A stretch of DNA of 54,097 nt from Clostridia bacterium. GTDB lineage: Bacteria > Bacillota > Clostridia > Acetivibrionales > JAFADI01. The DNA lies in the NCBI GenBank assembly GCA_026418695.1, contig JAOAAU010000112.1, positions 1 to 54,097 of the forward strand. The letters are read 5' to 3'. Below the pieces are notes generated by a model. It was not told where the DNA came from. It made no database searches and saw only the letters and a list, made by a program, of their open reading frames with translations. Positions 35,630 to 45,547 of this stretch are shown here, in pieces; positions within the stretch are counted from its first letter, which is position 1, and each line of letters starts with the position of its first letter. Made by a program: the position numbers and the translations under genes.

Positions 35630-38080
35630 ATGAATCTTGGTAAAATCTTTTATAATTATATAGTAAATACGATGCTCGCTTCTTTGCTGAGCTTGAGCTT
35701 AACCTATGCCTTAGTTTCTTCCTTAAACTTTCCTTACAAACCTTATTGGATTTTTTTATTTATTTTTGCACTCACCACAATACTGAATATGGTTTTTATC
35801 AACAAGCTTACCGTAAGAATCAGTTATGTCCTTTTGTCTGTCGGATTCCTGTCAGGATGCATCTATATTTACGTGAACCATTTACTGCAAAAAGTGCCGG
35901 GATTCCTCTATTCCTTTGTTCTTTGGAACATACGGTATATCAATTGGGAAACTCCCCTTAACAGAAATTATTCTGCTATTCTCCTGGGTATCATTCTGTT
36001 TGCCGTAACCTTCTTCATTTTTATCTTTACGTGCAGACGTTTTAACTTTATTGTAATCTTGATAACCGGGCTGTGTATTTTCGTCCCGCAGTGGATTTTC
36101 GACGTTTTCACAAGCTACAAAGCATTCTACCTTTTTATTTTTGCTATCTGCATTTACTATTTGAAGCAGGTTTATTTAAACAACTCTCAGAATGGTACCA
36201 CTGACTATTTAGCATCCTCCTCCTTTATTCTATGGACGGCACCCTTTTGTGCTCTGGTTGTCACTTTAGCATTGATGTTTCCAGCCAAGCCCAATCCCAT
36301 TGAATGGAAATGGCTGGATACAAAGATTAATCAGACATATAACTATTTCAATCATAAGCTCAATTCTGTTTCTGCCGGAGATTATTTTTCACTTGCTACT
36401 TCAGGCTTTGGCGGCGGAACTGACCTGGGCGGTAAGGTAAATCTGGATAAAACCAAGGTTTTGAAGGTTGAAGCGCCCAGACCGGTTTATTTGAAAGCTG
36501 TTGCAAAGGATATGTATACAGGGACTGCCTGGTTGAATACCAAGGAAGAAAAAACTCCGATAGAAAGTGATTCCAATAAAGCAAAGGACGATATCAAGGA
36601 AACCTTGTCCAGAGTCTATGGCCTTGAATTCTTTAATAAGAAGAAATTTGATGACTGTTTCTATACAGACAAGGTTAAAGTGACCTTCCTGGATATAAAA
36701 ACCAAGTCCCTTTTTGTAACTTCCAAGTCTCAGAAATTCGACCTTTCGAATCTTAAAGCAAATACTTATGTTGATTCTACCGGTTCTCTTTTTGTTGATA
36801 AAAAACTGGGGAAAGATATTTCGTATTCTTTTGAAACCTACACCCCTAAATATTCTGATCAGAATTTAATTGAGCTTCTGAAAAACAGTAATCGAGGTTT
36901 TTACTCCAAACGCTATGAAGACAGAATCCAATACTTTAATGATATGTTCCCTAACCCAGTGATCGAGCGTAATGCTGATGGACTGACCTATAAAATCAAT
37001 CATGATCAGGTCGCACCTACTGACAATCTGTCTTTGACTTTTCTCAAAAGTACTTTTGCTAACCTTAGTGAGGTTAACTCCAGATATCTTCAGTTACCGC
37101 AAAACCTCCCTTCCAGGATAAGCGACCTGGCTAAATCCATTACAGCAAAAGCCAATACAGACTATGATAAAGTCAAAGCCATCGAAGAGTATTTGTCCAA
37201 AAACTTTCCCTATACTTTAGCTACGAAGGCTACTCCAAAGAATCGTGATTTTGTAGACTATTTCCTATTTGACATAAAGCAGGGATATTGCACCTACTAT
37301 GCATCGTCAATGGCTGTCATGGTAAGAAGCATCGGAATACCGGCAAGATATGTCGAAGGTTATGTCGTTCCCTCCAGGACGCAAAGTGCAAACACTTATG
37401 AAGTTACCAATGAGCAAGCCCATGCCTGGGTTGAAGTATACTTTGAAGGTTTCGGCTGGCTTCCCTTTGAGCCAACCTCCCCCTTCCAGTCAACGTTTTA
37501 CAGCAATAATGAATACCAAGGAATCTATGATCCAAGTATGAACATGGATCCATACTACTTGGAGTATATGAATCGAATGAAAGGTCTGAGCGATTCCGAA
37601 TTCGACCCCAGTTTGTTGGAAGGTTTGGAGGCCCAGGAAGAAAACAGGCAGCTAAAGTATATTTTGATCGGAATTGCCATTGTATCTGCCATAATACTAA
37701 CACTGCTCTCCATCATTCTTTTTAATAAGCTGAGAGTTCATTTTATGCTGAAGAAACTGGATAAATTACCTGCAAACGAAAGCATTCTTGCTTACTACAC
37801 ATATTTTCTCAAGCTGCTCTCCTATAACGATCTGAATTTCGAGCCCGGTGAGACGCCTATTGAATTTGCCGCAAGAGCCGATAAATTTATTCTGTTCAAA
37901 TCTACCAAGTTTAAAGTAATTACAGAAATATTTCTCAAAGCCAGGTATAGTACAATAACAGCTTCTGATAAGGAAAAAGCTATGGTCGCCGATTTTTATG
38001 TGGGACTCATTACAATAACAAAAATGCATTTGAGTAAACACAAGTTTTTCATTCTTCGATATCTTATTGGACGTATATGA
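35630..38080 (+). CDS. Transglutaminase-like membrane protein (TgpA/YebA type)
   Basis: About 816 residues. An N-terminal block of several transmembrane helices spans roughly residues 1-210. A large external region carries a transglutaminase-core domain with the catalytic cysteine in QGYCTYYASSMAVMVRS and the histidine in NEQAHAWVEVYF. FGWLPFEPT occupies the third-residue position, as in Bacillus YebA. A final transmembrane helix (near residue 690) and a cytosolic DUF4129-like tail complete it. Three ATGs run in tandem at 35624; the third (35630) is six bases after GGAGAG. The start overlaps the DUF58 stop codon region, suggesting coupling. Role probably in protease or transglutaminase-type modification outside the membrane. 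Confidence 0.9.
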   Translation: MNLGKIFYNYIVNTMLASLLSLSLTYALVSSLNFPYKPYWIFLFIFALTTILNMVFINKLTVRISYVLLSVGFLSGCIYIYVNHLLQKVPGFLYSFVLWNIRYINWETPLNRNYSAILLGIILFAVTFFIFIFTCRRFNFIVILITGLCIFVPQWIFDVFTSYKAFYLFIFAICIYYLKQVYLNNSQNGTTDYLASSSFILWTAPFCALVVTLALMFPAKPNPIEWKWLDTKINQTYNYFNHKLNSVSAGDYFSLATSGFGGGTDLGGKVNLDKTKVLKVEAPRPVYLKAVAKDMYTGTAWLNTKEEKTPIESDSNKAKDDIKETLSRVYGLEFFNKKKFDDCFYTDKVKVTFLDIKTKSLFVTSKSQKFDLSNLKANTYVDSTGSLFVDKKLGKDISYSFETYTPKYSDQNLIELLKNSNRGFYSKRYEDRIQYFNDMFPNPVIERNADGLTYKINHDQVAPTDNLSLTFLKSTFANLSEVNSRYLQLPQNLPSRISDLAKSITAKANTDYDKVKAIEEYLSKNFPYTLATKATPKNRDFVDYFLFDIKQGYCTYYASSMAVMVRSIGIPARYVEGYVVPSRTQSANTYEVTNEQAHAWVEVYFEGFGWLPFEPTSPFQSTFYSNNEYQGIYDPSMNMDPYYLEYMNRMKGLSDSEFDPSLLEGLEAQEENRQLKYILIGIAIVSAIILTLLSIILFNKLRVHFMLKKLDKLPANESILAYYTYFLKLLSYNDLNFEPGETPIEFAARADKFILFKSTKFKVITEIFLKARYSTITASDKEKAMVADFYVGLITITKMHLSKHKFFILRYLIGRI

Positions 38081-38117
38081 TAAAAGAAGCCTCTGCTATG
38101 CAGAGGCTTCTTTTATC
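38079..38117. terminator. Bidirectional terminator between tgpA-like gene and rluD
   Basis: A perfect 18-bp inverted repeat (38079-38096 and 38100-38117) with a three-base loop. Its ends are A- and T-rich, so U-runs form in both directions. It begins inside the stop codon of the plus-strand gene and can also stop rluD transcripts arriving from the minus strand. Confidence 0.9.
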
Positions 38118-38182
38118 ATATCTATTATTTGAATTTAAATCTCATAGAACTTTCCATTCAGGGTTTTCAATAGTTCTAATTG

Positions 38183-39103
38183 TTAGATGCGGTCATTTTC
38201 TCTAAGTTCATTTAATAGTCTTTCAAAATACTCGGGCAGCGGAGAATGAAACTCCATTTGTTTGCCTGTCGTCGGATGTATAAAGGCTAATGCTTTTGCA
38301 TGCAAGGCTTGTCCTTGTAAATCAAAACGCTGTTTTCTTCTTCCATAAACCTCATCTCCCACAATCGGAAAACCTATATAGGACAAATGGACACGAATCT
38401 GATGAGTCCTTCCTGTTTCGAGTTGCAGTTCTACCAGTGAGTAGCCTTTGAATCTTTCCAGCACCTTGAAATGAGTCACCGCATGCCTTCCATTCTTTGT
38501 ATTAACCGCCATCTTTTTTCGGTCTACCGGATGTCTGCCGATCGGCGCATCGATTTTGCCTGCCTCTTCCCGAACGATCCCCTCCACAACAGCGATATAT
38601 GTTCTTTTGATGTCATGTTCCTTCAACATGTCTGAAAGGTTTTCATGGGCAGCATTGTTTTTAGCTACCACCAGCAAGCCGGAGGTGTCCTTGTCAATAC
38701 GATGAACAATTCCAGGCCGAATAACCCCATTAATATCTGAAAGACTTTCTCCACAGTAATCCATCAATGCATTGACCAGTGTTCCCGAGTAATTCCCGAC
38801 AGCCGGGTGAACAACCATACCTTTGGGTTTGTCGATGACAATAATATCTTCGTCTTCGTATAATACATTCAAAGAGATCTTTTCCGGAACAACATCCAAT
38901 TTCTCCGGCTCCGGTACTCGTAAAACGATTTCATCTCCGGTCTTAAGCTTATAATTTGATTTGACGGCAGATTGATTAACAAATACATTTCCGTCTGCTG
39001 CAAGTTTTTGAATATAGGATCTTGAGAATTGCTCCAGCTGGCCGGCGAGCCAAGCATCAATCCTTATGTCTTTCTCTTCTGAAATGAGTTTAATTTCTTC
39101 CAT
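38183..39103 (-). CDS. rluD: RluA-family pseudouridine synthase (RluD-like)
   Basis: Isomerises uridine in RNA, probably in 23S rRNA. An N-terminal S4 RNA-binding domain (about residues 14-62) is followed by the catalytic domain with VIDKPKGMVVHP and GIVHRIDKDTSGLLVVAKN (nucleophile Asp137). ATG at 39103 (MEEIKL) is 11 bases after GGGAG; a GTG six codons earlier is less likely. 306 residues. lspA ends 21 bases upstream, the usual lspA-rluD order. The exact target uridine is not certain. Confidence 0.93.
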   Translation of the reverse strand: MEEIKLISEEKDIRIDAWLAGQLEQFSRSYIQKLAADGNVFVNQSAVKSNYKLKTGDEIVLRVPEPEKLDVVPEKISLNVLYEDEDIIVIDKPKGMVVHPAVGNYSGTLVNALMDYCGESLSDINGVIRPGIVHRIDKDTSGLLVVAKNNAAHENLSDMLKEHDIKRTYIAVVEGIVREEAGKIDAPIGRHPVDRKKMAVNTKNGRHAVTHFKVLERFKGYSLVELQLETGRTHQIRVHLSYIGFPIVGDEVYGRRKQRFDLQGQALHAKALAFIHPTTGKQMEFHSPLPEYFERLLNELRENDRI

Positions 39104-39124
39104 ATCTGAGTTTGCTCCCACGCA

Positions 39125-39589
39125 CTATTCAACAGACGTCTTCTCAGGTTCCTTATATATGAAAAGCATATAGATTGCCAGTAATATCGTCCCTACCACC
39201 ACAAAGGAATCCGCTACATTAAAGGTTGGAAAGTTATAGGAACCAAACCAAAAGTCAAGAAAGTCCGTCACACTTCCCACCCTTACCCTGTCAATGAAGT
39301 TTCCAAGCGCTCCTCCAAGGATCATGGACAAGGAAAGTTTTAAAAACTTGTTATCACTCTTTATAATCATATAAACGAGCGCAATTGAAATCACAAATGT
39401 AAGTGCAATAAAGTAATATCTGCCGTTCTTAAACATTCCCCAAGCCGCCCCGGTATTACGGGAATAAGTAATATAAAAAAACTTGTCAATAACCGGAATC
39501 ATGCTTTGGTACTCCACGTTTTTATCAATGATGTACTTTGAAACCTGATCCAGAACAACTGCAATTATGACTATGATTCCCCACAGCAT
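39125..39589 (-). CDS. lspA: Lipoprotein signal peptidase II
   Basis: Integral membrane aspartic peptidase that cleaves prolipoprotein signal peptides. Four transmembrane segments are visible. The catalytic aspartates are in SVTDFLDF (Asp109/Asp112) and FNVADS (Asp127), and the conserved [10 protein letters not shown] block is at 43-52. 154 residues. ATG at 39589 has GGGAG 11 bases upstream. Its promoter is at 39646-39674. A lipoprotein substrate gene lies directly upstream. Confidence 0.96.
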   Translation of the reverse strand: MLWGIIVIIAVVLDQVSKYIIDKNVEYQSMIPVIDKFFYITYSRNTGAAWGMFKNGRYYFIALTFVISIALVYMIIKSDNKFLKLSLSMILGGALGNFIDRVRVGSVTDFLDFWFGSYNFPTFNVADSFVVVGTILLAIYMLFIYKEPEKTSVE

Positions 39590-39645
39590 CGTCTAGAATT
39601 CTCCCTTGAAAATATATTTTGGTTTTTATAAATTGTTCAAATATG

Positions 39646-39674
39646 ATTATAGCCGCACCGTCATTGGATGTAAA
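39646..39674 (-). promoter_or_regulatory. Vegetative promoter of lspA-rluD
   Basis: The minus strand has TTTACA (39669-39674), a 17-base spacer and a perfect TATAAT (39646-39651). The -35 box lies just beyond the stop codon of the upstream binding-protein gene. Confidence 0.72.
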
Positions 39675-39686
39675 GCATTTCCTCTT

Positions 39687-41357
39687 TTAACCGACAGGAA
39701 TATACCACTTGGTCATGTTGTTCATGATATCCCAGAGATACGGATCCAGTTCTCCCTTGACTTTTTTGTTGTACAGCATTGCATGGTTGTAAAAGTAAAG
39801 TCCGATATAAGGTACTTCGTCATTGATCATACTCTTCATATTCAAAAATAATGCCTTTTTATAGCTGGAATCATTCTCTGTGGACATCTGTTCAAGATAA
39901 GTATCCACACTCTTGTTGCTGTAGCCTGAGATATTCCTTCCGGATGCAATTTCGGAAGATGAGTATAAGAAAGAGATGTCAGGGATGCTGGTCGTCGTGC
40001 TTCCCAAGAGGACCATGTCAAACTTTCTGGAATTAATCAGCTTGAACTCATCCTCCCAAGGCAGCTTCCTGACTTTAAGGTTGATTCCTGCTGCTTTCAA
40101 TTGCTCACTGATTGCTGTCGCCGCTTTAAATCTCGTTTCATTGTCCTCATTTACCAGGATTTCCAATTCTAAAGCAGTATTGATTCCATTAATTCTTTTT
40201 CGTAAAACCTCATTTTCTTCCTTCCAGCCATTCTGTATCAAAAGTTCCTTAGCCTTTGAAGGACTTGGCGTGTAGTTCAAAACATTCGTATCGTACAACC
40301 ATGTGTCCGGAATCACCGGAAGATCGGAAGCGATGGCATCCCCTGGTAGGATATCATCAATCAGCTTCGTCTTGTTCACAGCATGGGCTATTGCCTGTCT
40401 CACGACTTTATCCGATAAAATCGGGTTTGACAAATTGAAGGCGATAAATTCAAAATGATTGCTTGGAAACTTTTTAATGGTCAAGTCTGTTCTTCCGCTA
40501 AATTTGCTGCTGTCTCCGGTCATGATAACCGTTGAATCGATATCCCGGGTCTGAAAAGCAGAAAGAGAATCCTTGACATTGTCAAAAATTTTAACTTCAA
40601 CATCGTGAATATAAGGAAGTTCCGGGGCATTCTTTTCATTATTTTTCGAATTCCACCAGTTTTCATTCATGATGAATTTGATCACTGAGTTCTCCTGATA
40701 TTCCAGGAATTTATACGGGCCAGTCCCAACAGGCTTCATATTTCTTTGGGATTTGATCACATCTTCTCCGACATAATAGTGTTTTGGAATAATTGGAAAT
40801 GTCATTAATTCAGGAGTAAATGAATTCGGCTTTTTTAACGCAATCCTGAAGGTATTCCTGTCAATGGAAGCAAAGGTAGTAATATTCTCGATATTTTTTC
40901 TGTAAACCGAATTAGATGCAGGATTCAATATGGTTGCAATCGTAAATTCAACATCTTCCGAAGAAAACGGCATCTTATCATGCCATTGGATGTTCTGTTT
41001 CAAATAGAAAGTCCACATTAATCCATCCGGCGATACTTCCCATTTTTCAGCGAGCATCGGAACAGGCTTTTGCTTTTTGTCCAGCTTGACCAAGCTTTCA
41101 AAAACCATCTTGGAAGCATTTTGAATATAAATGTTATTTGTTAGCACAGGATTCAAGTTATCCGGTTTTGTGCTAAAAAGCTTCAAGGTTCCACGTCGGA
41201 CCGGACCGCTGTCCATCACGTCGTCTTTATTCTTATTCAGAACAGAGTCCAACTCCTGCTTTTCCTCAGCCTTTCCCATTTCCTCGGGAAGTTTGCAGGA
41301 GGTAAGCAATATGGTAGCAAGAAGCATTATGATTAAAAGTATTGAAACCTTCTTCAC
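39687..41357 (-). CDS. Oligopeptide/dipeptide ABC transporter substrate-binding lipoprotein (orphan)
   Basis: Extracellular solute-binding protein family 5 (OppA/DppA type), 556 residues. It has a lipoprotein signal peptide with lipobox LLTSC (Cys21). The family region GTLKLFSTKPDNLNPVLT and the typical LAEKWEVSPDGLMWTFYLKQNIQWHDKMPF are present (any family block here is quoted in parts). GTG at 41357 follows AAAGGAG by eight bases. No permease or ATPase gene is nearby, so it depends on a transporter elsewhere or has a sensing role. It follows pgeF by 43 bases and may share its transcript; a link to muropeptide or peptide uptake is speculative. Confidence 0.92.
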   Translation of the reverse strand: MKKVSILLIIMLLATILLTSCKLPEEMGKAEEKQELDSVLNKNKDDVMDSGPVRRGTLKLFSTKPDNLNPVLTNNIYIQNASKMVFESLVKLDKKQKPVPMLAEKWEVSPDGLMWTFYLKQNIQWHDKMPFSSEDVEFTIATILNPASNSVYRKNIENITTFASIDRNTFRIALKKPNSFTPELMTFPIIPKHYYVGEDVIKSQRNMKPVGTGPYKFLEYQENSVIKFIMNENWWNSKNNEKNAPELPYIHDVEVKIFDNVKDSLSAFQTRDIDSTVIMTGDSSKFSGRTDLTIKKFPSNHFEFIAFNLSNPILSDKVVRQAIAHAVNKTKLIDDILPGDAIASDLPVIPDTWLYDTNVLNYTPSPSKAKELLIQNGWKEENEVLRKRINGINTALELEILVNEDNETRFKAATAISEQLKAAGINLKVRKLPWEDEFKLINSRKFDMVLLGSTTTSIPDISFLYSSSEIASGRNISGYSNKSVDTYLEQMSTENDSSYKKALFLNMKSMINDEVPYIGLYFYNHAMLYNKKVKGELDPYLWDIMNNMTKWYIPVG

Positions 41358-41400
41358 TGAAAGCTCTCCTTTGATTTCACCTTACAAGTGGTTTTGTGGG

Positions 41401-42246
41401 TCAAGTATTCCTTAACTGCATGATGGCTGCAAGGCTCCCTGTTTTTCCTTGATCTCCTCTATGGGAAAAAAACACGTCCTTGTTACATTTGGTACAAATG
41501 CCGCTGATACTGATGTTTTCATTGCTTACACCTGCATCTACCAGAGTTTTTTTGATGATTTCCTGCAGATGAATATGCCATTTATCCGCATCAGTTTTTC
41601 TGATATAAGCCGTACACCACGGATATGTGGCTGCAAACTCTTCATAGACCTCTTCACCAACTTCGAAGCAGCACTGTGAGATGGAAGGACCGATGCCAAC
41701 AACGATATCTACCGGGCTGCATCCGAAATTTTCATGCATCTTTTCTATGGTTTCCCGTCCAATTCCCTTCACTGAACTTCTCCAACCGGAATGAGAAAGA
41801 GCAATTACTTCTTTTACCGGATCAAGAAAGAAAAGCGGTACGCAATCCGCATAGAAGGTCACTAAAACAACTTCCTTGCAATTTGTGATCAATCCGTCAT
41901 ATCCGATAATATCACTTTCCCGAAGAATTCCTTTGCCCCGGTCATTCTCAGTGACAATTCTGACTTTGCTGTCATGCACCTGGTTGGAAAAAGCCATATT
42001 TTTATAATCAATCCCCAGCGCTTCAGATATCCTTTTATAATTGGCCTCTACGTTTTCCCTCTGGTCTTTTCTGTTGAAACCCATATTTAATGTTGAACAT
42101 TCTCCGGTACTCACTCCACCTTTTCTTGTTGTAAAACAATGCGTGACCAGGGAGTCATACTTACTTAAATTTTTAAACTGAATATATTCCAAATCGCCTT
42201 TTTTTACGTGGTTTATGCTTTCATTGTCCAATTTTTTTATGCCCAA
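41401..42246 (-). CDS. pgeF: Peptidoglycan editing factor PgeF (laccase-domain / YfiH family)
   Basis: Multicopper-oxidase-like fold protein of 281 residues. Homologues act as a peptidoglycan editing factor and as purine nucleoside phosphorylase/adenosine deaminase. Family motifs are TFYADCVPLFFLDP, ALSHSGWRSSVKGI and VGIGPSISQCCFEVG, with conserved His and Cys metal ligands. TTG at 42246 is eight bases after AGGAGG. In its neighbourhood are cell-envelope genes lspA and an oligopeptide-binding lipoprotein. Older annotations call the family polyphenol oxidase. Confidence 0.92.
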   Translation of the reverse strand: MGIKKLDNESINHVKKGDLEYIQFKNLSKYDSLVTHCFTTRKGGVSTGECSTLNMGFNRKDQRENVEANYKRISEALGIDYKNMAFSNQVHDSKVRIVTENDRGKGILRESDIIGYDGLITNCKEVVLVTFYADCVPLFFLDPVKEVIALSHSGWRSSVKGIGRETIEKMHENFGCSPVDIVVGIGPSISQCCFEVGEEVYEEFAATYPWCTAYIRKTDADKWHIHLQEIIKKTLVDAGVSNENISISGICTKCNKDVFFSHRGDQGKTGSLAAIMQLRNT

Positions 42247-42282
42247 TTCGAAAACCTCCTGGGCTTATCATTTTCTTTCCTA

Positions 42283-42311
42283 AGAATATCATATCCGCTG
42301 ATAATCTACAA
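42283..42311 (-). promoter_or_regulatory. Candidate promoter of pgeF
   Basis: The minus strand shows TTGTAG (42306-42311), a 17-base spacer and TATTCT (42283-42288), about 40 bases before the start codon. Confidence 0.4.
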
Positions 42312-42442
42312 CTATGCCGATTACAGAATTCATTTCCAGAAACAAATGTTAGAATGAATAAAATATATACTGTCGGCGGGATATGGAATTTTTATAGGGA
42401 TAGTGACGGAACTTATAATTCAAGCAAATGTATTTTTGCATA

Positions 42443-42482
42443 AAAAAAGCATTTTAGTTGTTTAAACAAATAAAATGCTTTT
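42443..42482. terminator. Terminator of spoVS copy 2
   Basis: AAAAGCATTTTA pairs with TAAAATGCTTTT; the loop itself holds the palindrome TTGTTTAAACAA. A long U-run follows in the minus-strand RNA. It lies directly downstream of the second spoVS. Confidence 0.85.
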
Positions 42483-42493
42483 GGTCTCCGTGA

Positions 42494-42757
42494 TTACCTT
42501 CTAGGTTCTACAATGAGCTTAATAGCGGTTCTTTCTTCACCGTCAATTTGTACATCTGTGAAAGCAGGTATACAAATCAGTTCAACTCCGGATGGAGCAA
42601 CGAAACCTCTGGCAATTGCAACAGCTTTTACTGCCTGATTCAAAGCCCCTGCCCCTATTGCCTGAATCTCTGCCGAACCCTTCTCCCTGATAACTCCTGC
42701 CAATGCGCCTGCAATAGAATTTGGATTGGATTTTGCTGAGACCTTTAATACATCCAT
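42494..42757 (-). CDS. spoVS: Stage V sporulation protein S, copy 2 (rny-ymdB-linked)
   Basis: 87 residues, clearly paralogous to the copy at 12643-12903 over its full length. It has MDVLKVSAKSNPNSIAGALAG at the N-terminus (read as consecutive blocks), GAGALNQAVKAVAI in the middle and DGEERTAIKLIVEPRR at the end. ATG at 42757 sits behind AGGGGG. This copy occupies the standard place downstream of rny and ymdB, so it is probably the ancestral locus. It has its own sigma-H promoter (42790-42816) and terminator (42443-42482). Confidence 0.97.
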   Translation of the reverse strand: MDVLKVSAKSNPNSIAGALAGVIREKGSAEIQAIGAGALNQAVKAVAIARGFVAPSGVELICIPAFTDVQIDGEERTAIKLIVEPRR

Positions 42758-42789
42758 GATACTACCCCCTAATTTTTTCTAATGTCAAT

Positions 42790-42816
42790 ATTCTACAAAA
42801 ATATCCAAAATCCTCT
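42790..42816 (-). promoter_or_regulatory. Sigma-H promoter of spoVS copy 2
   Basis: The minus strand reads AGAGGATTT (42808-42816), 11 bases, then GTAGAAT (42790-42796), an exact fit to the sigma-H consensus. Spacing equals that of the other spoVS promoter. Confidence 0.8.
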
Positions 42817-42928
42817 TTTTTACAGAAAATTTATTGACATTTGTTTCTTTTAAGGGAAAAATAACTTAATTTTTATAATTCTTCACTCTATATCCCTTAT
42901 CATGAAGCGACAAAACTTAGCTTTTGGG

Positions 42929-43720
42929 TTAAAGCTCATCTTCCTGAATGATTTGTGTTATTCTTTCTATCTTTGTTGTTTTCCCATTCTTCTCATCAAT
43001 TTCAAGGTAAACCGCATTGAATTGTACATCCCCTCTGGCAACCTCAAATCTTGCCGGCATATGGGTAATAAATTTGTTCAGGATGATCTCTCGGTCAATC
43101 CCGATAATCCCGTTGTAAGGGCCTGTCATTCCAACATCCGAAATAAAGCCGGTACCGAAAGGAAGAATTCTTTCATCAGCCGTTTGTACATGGGTATGAG
43201 TTCCAAGCACACAGCTGACTCTTCCGTCCAAGTGCCATGCCAGTGCACATTTTTCAGAGGTTGCTTCAGCATGCATGTCAACAATTACAATTTTTGCTGA
43301 CCGCTTCAGCATTTCCAGTTCCCGCTCTGCAGCCTTAAATGGACAATCAATGCTGTCCATATAGACTCTCCCCATTAGGTTCAATACACCAACCTTACCG
43401 CAGCTTGCGTTAAAGATGATGGAACCGTTACCAGGCAATTCCTGGGGGTAATTTGCCGGCCTGACAATATTTGCGTCGGACTCTATAAAATTCAGTATTT
43501 CCCTTTTGGACCAGGTATGATTCCCCATGGTGATGACATCGATTCCCGATTTGTATAGCTCCTGAGCAACAATATATGTAATACCGCTACCGCCGGCTGC
43601 ATTTTCACCATTTGCAATACAAACATCAATTCCCAGCTTTTTTTTAAGCCCCGGGAGAATTCCTTTTATGGCTTTTCTACCAGGATTCCCAACAATATCT
43701 CCAATAAACAGAACTTTCAA
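42929..43720 (-). CDS. ymdB: YmdB-type metallophosphoesterase / cyclic nucleotide phosphodiesterase
   Basis: Calcineurin-like phosphoesterase of 263 residues. The Bacillus homologue hydrolyses 2',3'-cyclic nucleotides and affects RNA turnover and multicellular behaviour. Motifs are GDIVGNPGRKAI (Asp8), NGENAAGGSGIT, TMGNHTWSKRE, DMHAEATSEK and GTHTHVQTADERIL. TTG at 43720 is seven bases after GGAGG. It lies between rny and spoVS, the conserved order, consistent with co-operation with RNase Y. Confidence 0.95.
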   Translation of the reverse strand: MKVLFIGDIVGNPGRKAIKGILPGLKKKLGIDVCIANGENAAGGSGITYIVAQELYKSGIDVITMGNHTWSKREILNFIESDANIVRPANYPQELPGNGSIIFNASCGKVGVLNLMGRVYMDSIDCPFKAAERELEMLKRSAKIVIVDMHAEATSEKCALAWHLDGRVSCVLGTHTHVQTADERILPFGTGFISDVGMTGPYNGIIGIDREIILNKFITHMPARFEVARGDVQFNAVYLEIDEKNGKTTKIERITQIIQEDEL

Positions 43721-43864
43721 ACCTTATCCTCCATTTCACGGATGTGCTACCTTATGATAAATTCAGTGACATCAGCCACAGTGATATTTCTAATTCAACT
43801 GTTACTTACTGTTTCCATATTCCCAATATCCTATTATATACTTGCCTTTGTTCATAATAAATAT

Positions 43865-43888
43865 AAAAAGCGTGTTTCCACGCTTTTT
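43865..43888. terminator. Terminator after rny
   Basis: AAAAAGCGTG and CACGCTTTTT form a perfect 10-bp stem with a four-base loop and a T-rich flank on either side. It lies 18 bases after the rny stop codon, between rny and ymdB. Confidence 0.88.
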
Positions 43889-43906
43889 ATATTTTTATAT
43901 CCGATG

Positions 43907-45454
43907 TTATTTTGCGTATTCTATTGCCCTGGTTTCTCTGATTACATTGACCTTGATCTGACCAGGATATTCGAGTTCGTTTTCGATTTTCTTTACGATT
44001 TCTCGTGCTTTCAATACTATATTATCATCAGACACATCTTCCGGTTTAACCATAATTCTGATTTCCCTACCAGCCTGAATTGCAAAGGATTTTTCAACTC
44101 CTGCGAAGGAATTTGCAATCTCTTCAAGCTTTCCAAGTCGTTTGATATACGACTCGAGGGTTTCTCTTCTTGCGCCAGGTCTTGCGGCTGAAATTGAATC
44201 CGCAGCCTGTACAAGAACTGCAACAATGGATGTAGCTTCAATATCTCCATGGTGTGCCATAATGGCATTTACAACTTCATTGCTTTCCTTGAATTTCTTA
44301 GCAAGGTCAGCTCCTATTGTAACATGTGAACCTTCTACTTCGTGGTCAACAGCTTTTCCAATATCATGGAGCAAGCCAGCTCTCTTTGCAAGATTGATAT
44401 CTACGCCTAGTTCGGCAGCCATCATCCCTGCAAGCTGGGATACTTCCTTGGAATGGTTCAATACATTTTGACCGTAGCTTGTTCTATATTTCAGCTTACC
44501 AAGCAGCTTGATCACTTCAGGATGCAGACCGTGCACCCCGGTTTCAAATGCTGCGTTATCACCTTCCTGACGGATGGTGTTGTCGACTTCCTTGCGTGCC
44601 TTATCCACCATTTCCTCAATTCTTGCAGGATGTATTCTTCCGTCAAGAATGAGTTTTTCCAGTGTGATTCTGGCAACTTCTCTTCGAATCGGGTCAAATC
44701 CTGAAAGTATAACCGCCTCTGGCGTATCATCAATGATGAGGTCAATTCCGGTTAATGTTTCCAGTGTTCTGATGTTACGACCCTCACGTCCAATAATTCT
44801 GCCCTTCATCTCATCGTTTGGAAGCGGTACTACAGAAACTGTAGTTTCTGAAACGTGGTCAGCAGCGTATTTCTGAATTGCACAGGCAATGATTTCCTTT
44901 GCTTTTCTATCTGCTTCTTCCTTAGCCCTTGCTTCAACATCCTTAATCAGAACAGCAGCTTCGTGCTTGACTTCATTTTCAATGTTTCTCAAGAGATACT
45001 CTTTCGCTTCGTCTATGGAGAGCCCTGAGATTCTTTCGAGTTCCTCCATCTGACGTTTTTGAAGCTCCGTTACTTTTTCCTGAAGAAGCTGAATCTCTTT
45101 TGTCTTCTTGTTCAGAACCTCTTCCTTCTGTTCCAGGGCTTCAACTTTCTTGTCCAGCGTTTCTTCCTTCTGTACCAGTCTTCTTTCCTGGCGCTGGATT
45201 TCGTTTCTTCTGTCCTTGATCTCTCTTTCAAGCTCTACTCTGCTTCTGTGTACTTCTTCTTTCGCTTCGAGAAGAATTTCTCTTTTCTTCCCTTCTGCAA
45301 GCCTTTGTGCCTCACCAATCAGTCTTTTTGATTCCTGTTCGGCACTGCCTATTTCCGCTTCAGCCGTTTGTTTTCTATGCTCAATTCCTCTGCGGAACAT
45401 TATAGATGAAGTAATGAATACAGTTACTAATCCTATTACTAAACCAATGACCAA
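43907..45454 (-). CDS. rny: Ribonuclease Y
   Basis: Membrane-anchored endoribonuclease initiating mRNA decay. A short hydrophobic anchor is followed by a long charged coiled coil (about residues 25-200), then a KH domain ([15 protein letters not shown]) and an HD domain with [12 protein letters not shown]. The C-terminus [14 protein letters not shown] matches the family. About 515 residues. The only canonical in-frame start is TTG at 45454, but it lies over 30 bases from the strong AGGAGG (45488-45493). An in-frame ATT at 45476-45478, nine bases after that site, would add eight hydrophobic residues and give the usual anchor length. Leader is long; promoter at 45763-45791. Confidence 0.96.
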   Translation of the reverse strand: MVIGLVIGLVTVFITSSIMFRRGIEHRKQTAEAEIGSAEQESKRLIGEAQRLAEGKKREILLEAKEEVHRSRVELEREIKDRRNEIQRQERRLVQKEETLDKKVEALEQKEEVLNKKTKEIQLLQEKVTELQKRQMEELERISGLSIDEAKEYLLRNIENEVKHEAAVLIKDVEARAKEEADRKAKEIIACAIQKYAADHVSETTVSVVPLPNDEMKGRIIGREGRNIRTLETLTGIDLIIDDTPEAVILSGFDPIRREVARITLEKLILDGRIHPARIEEMVDKARKEVDNTIRQEGDNAAFETGVHGLHPEVIKLLGKLKYRTSYGQNVLNHSKEVSQLAGMMAAELGVDINLAKRAGLLHDIGKAVDHEVEGSHVTIGADLAKKFKESNEVVNAIMAHHGDIEATSIVAVLVQAADSISAARPGARRETLESYIKRLGKLEEIANSFAGVEKSFAIQAGREIRIMVKPEDVSDDNIVLKAREIVKKIENELEYPGQIKVNVIRETRAIEYAK

Positions 45455-45547
45455 TCCAATAATTAAATATGAAATAATAACACCACACCTCCTCTTTATT
45501 CAGTTTTCAATGGTCAATTTGCCAGACTTTACATTTCTATAGATAAC

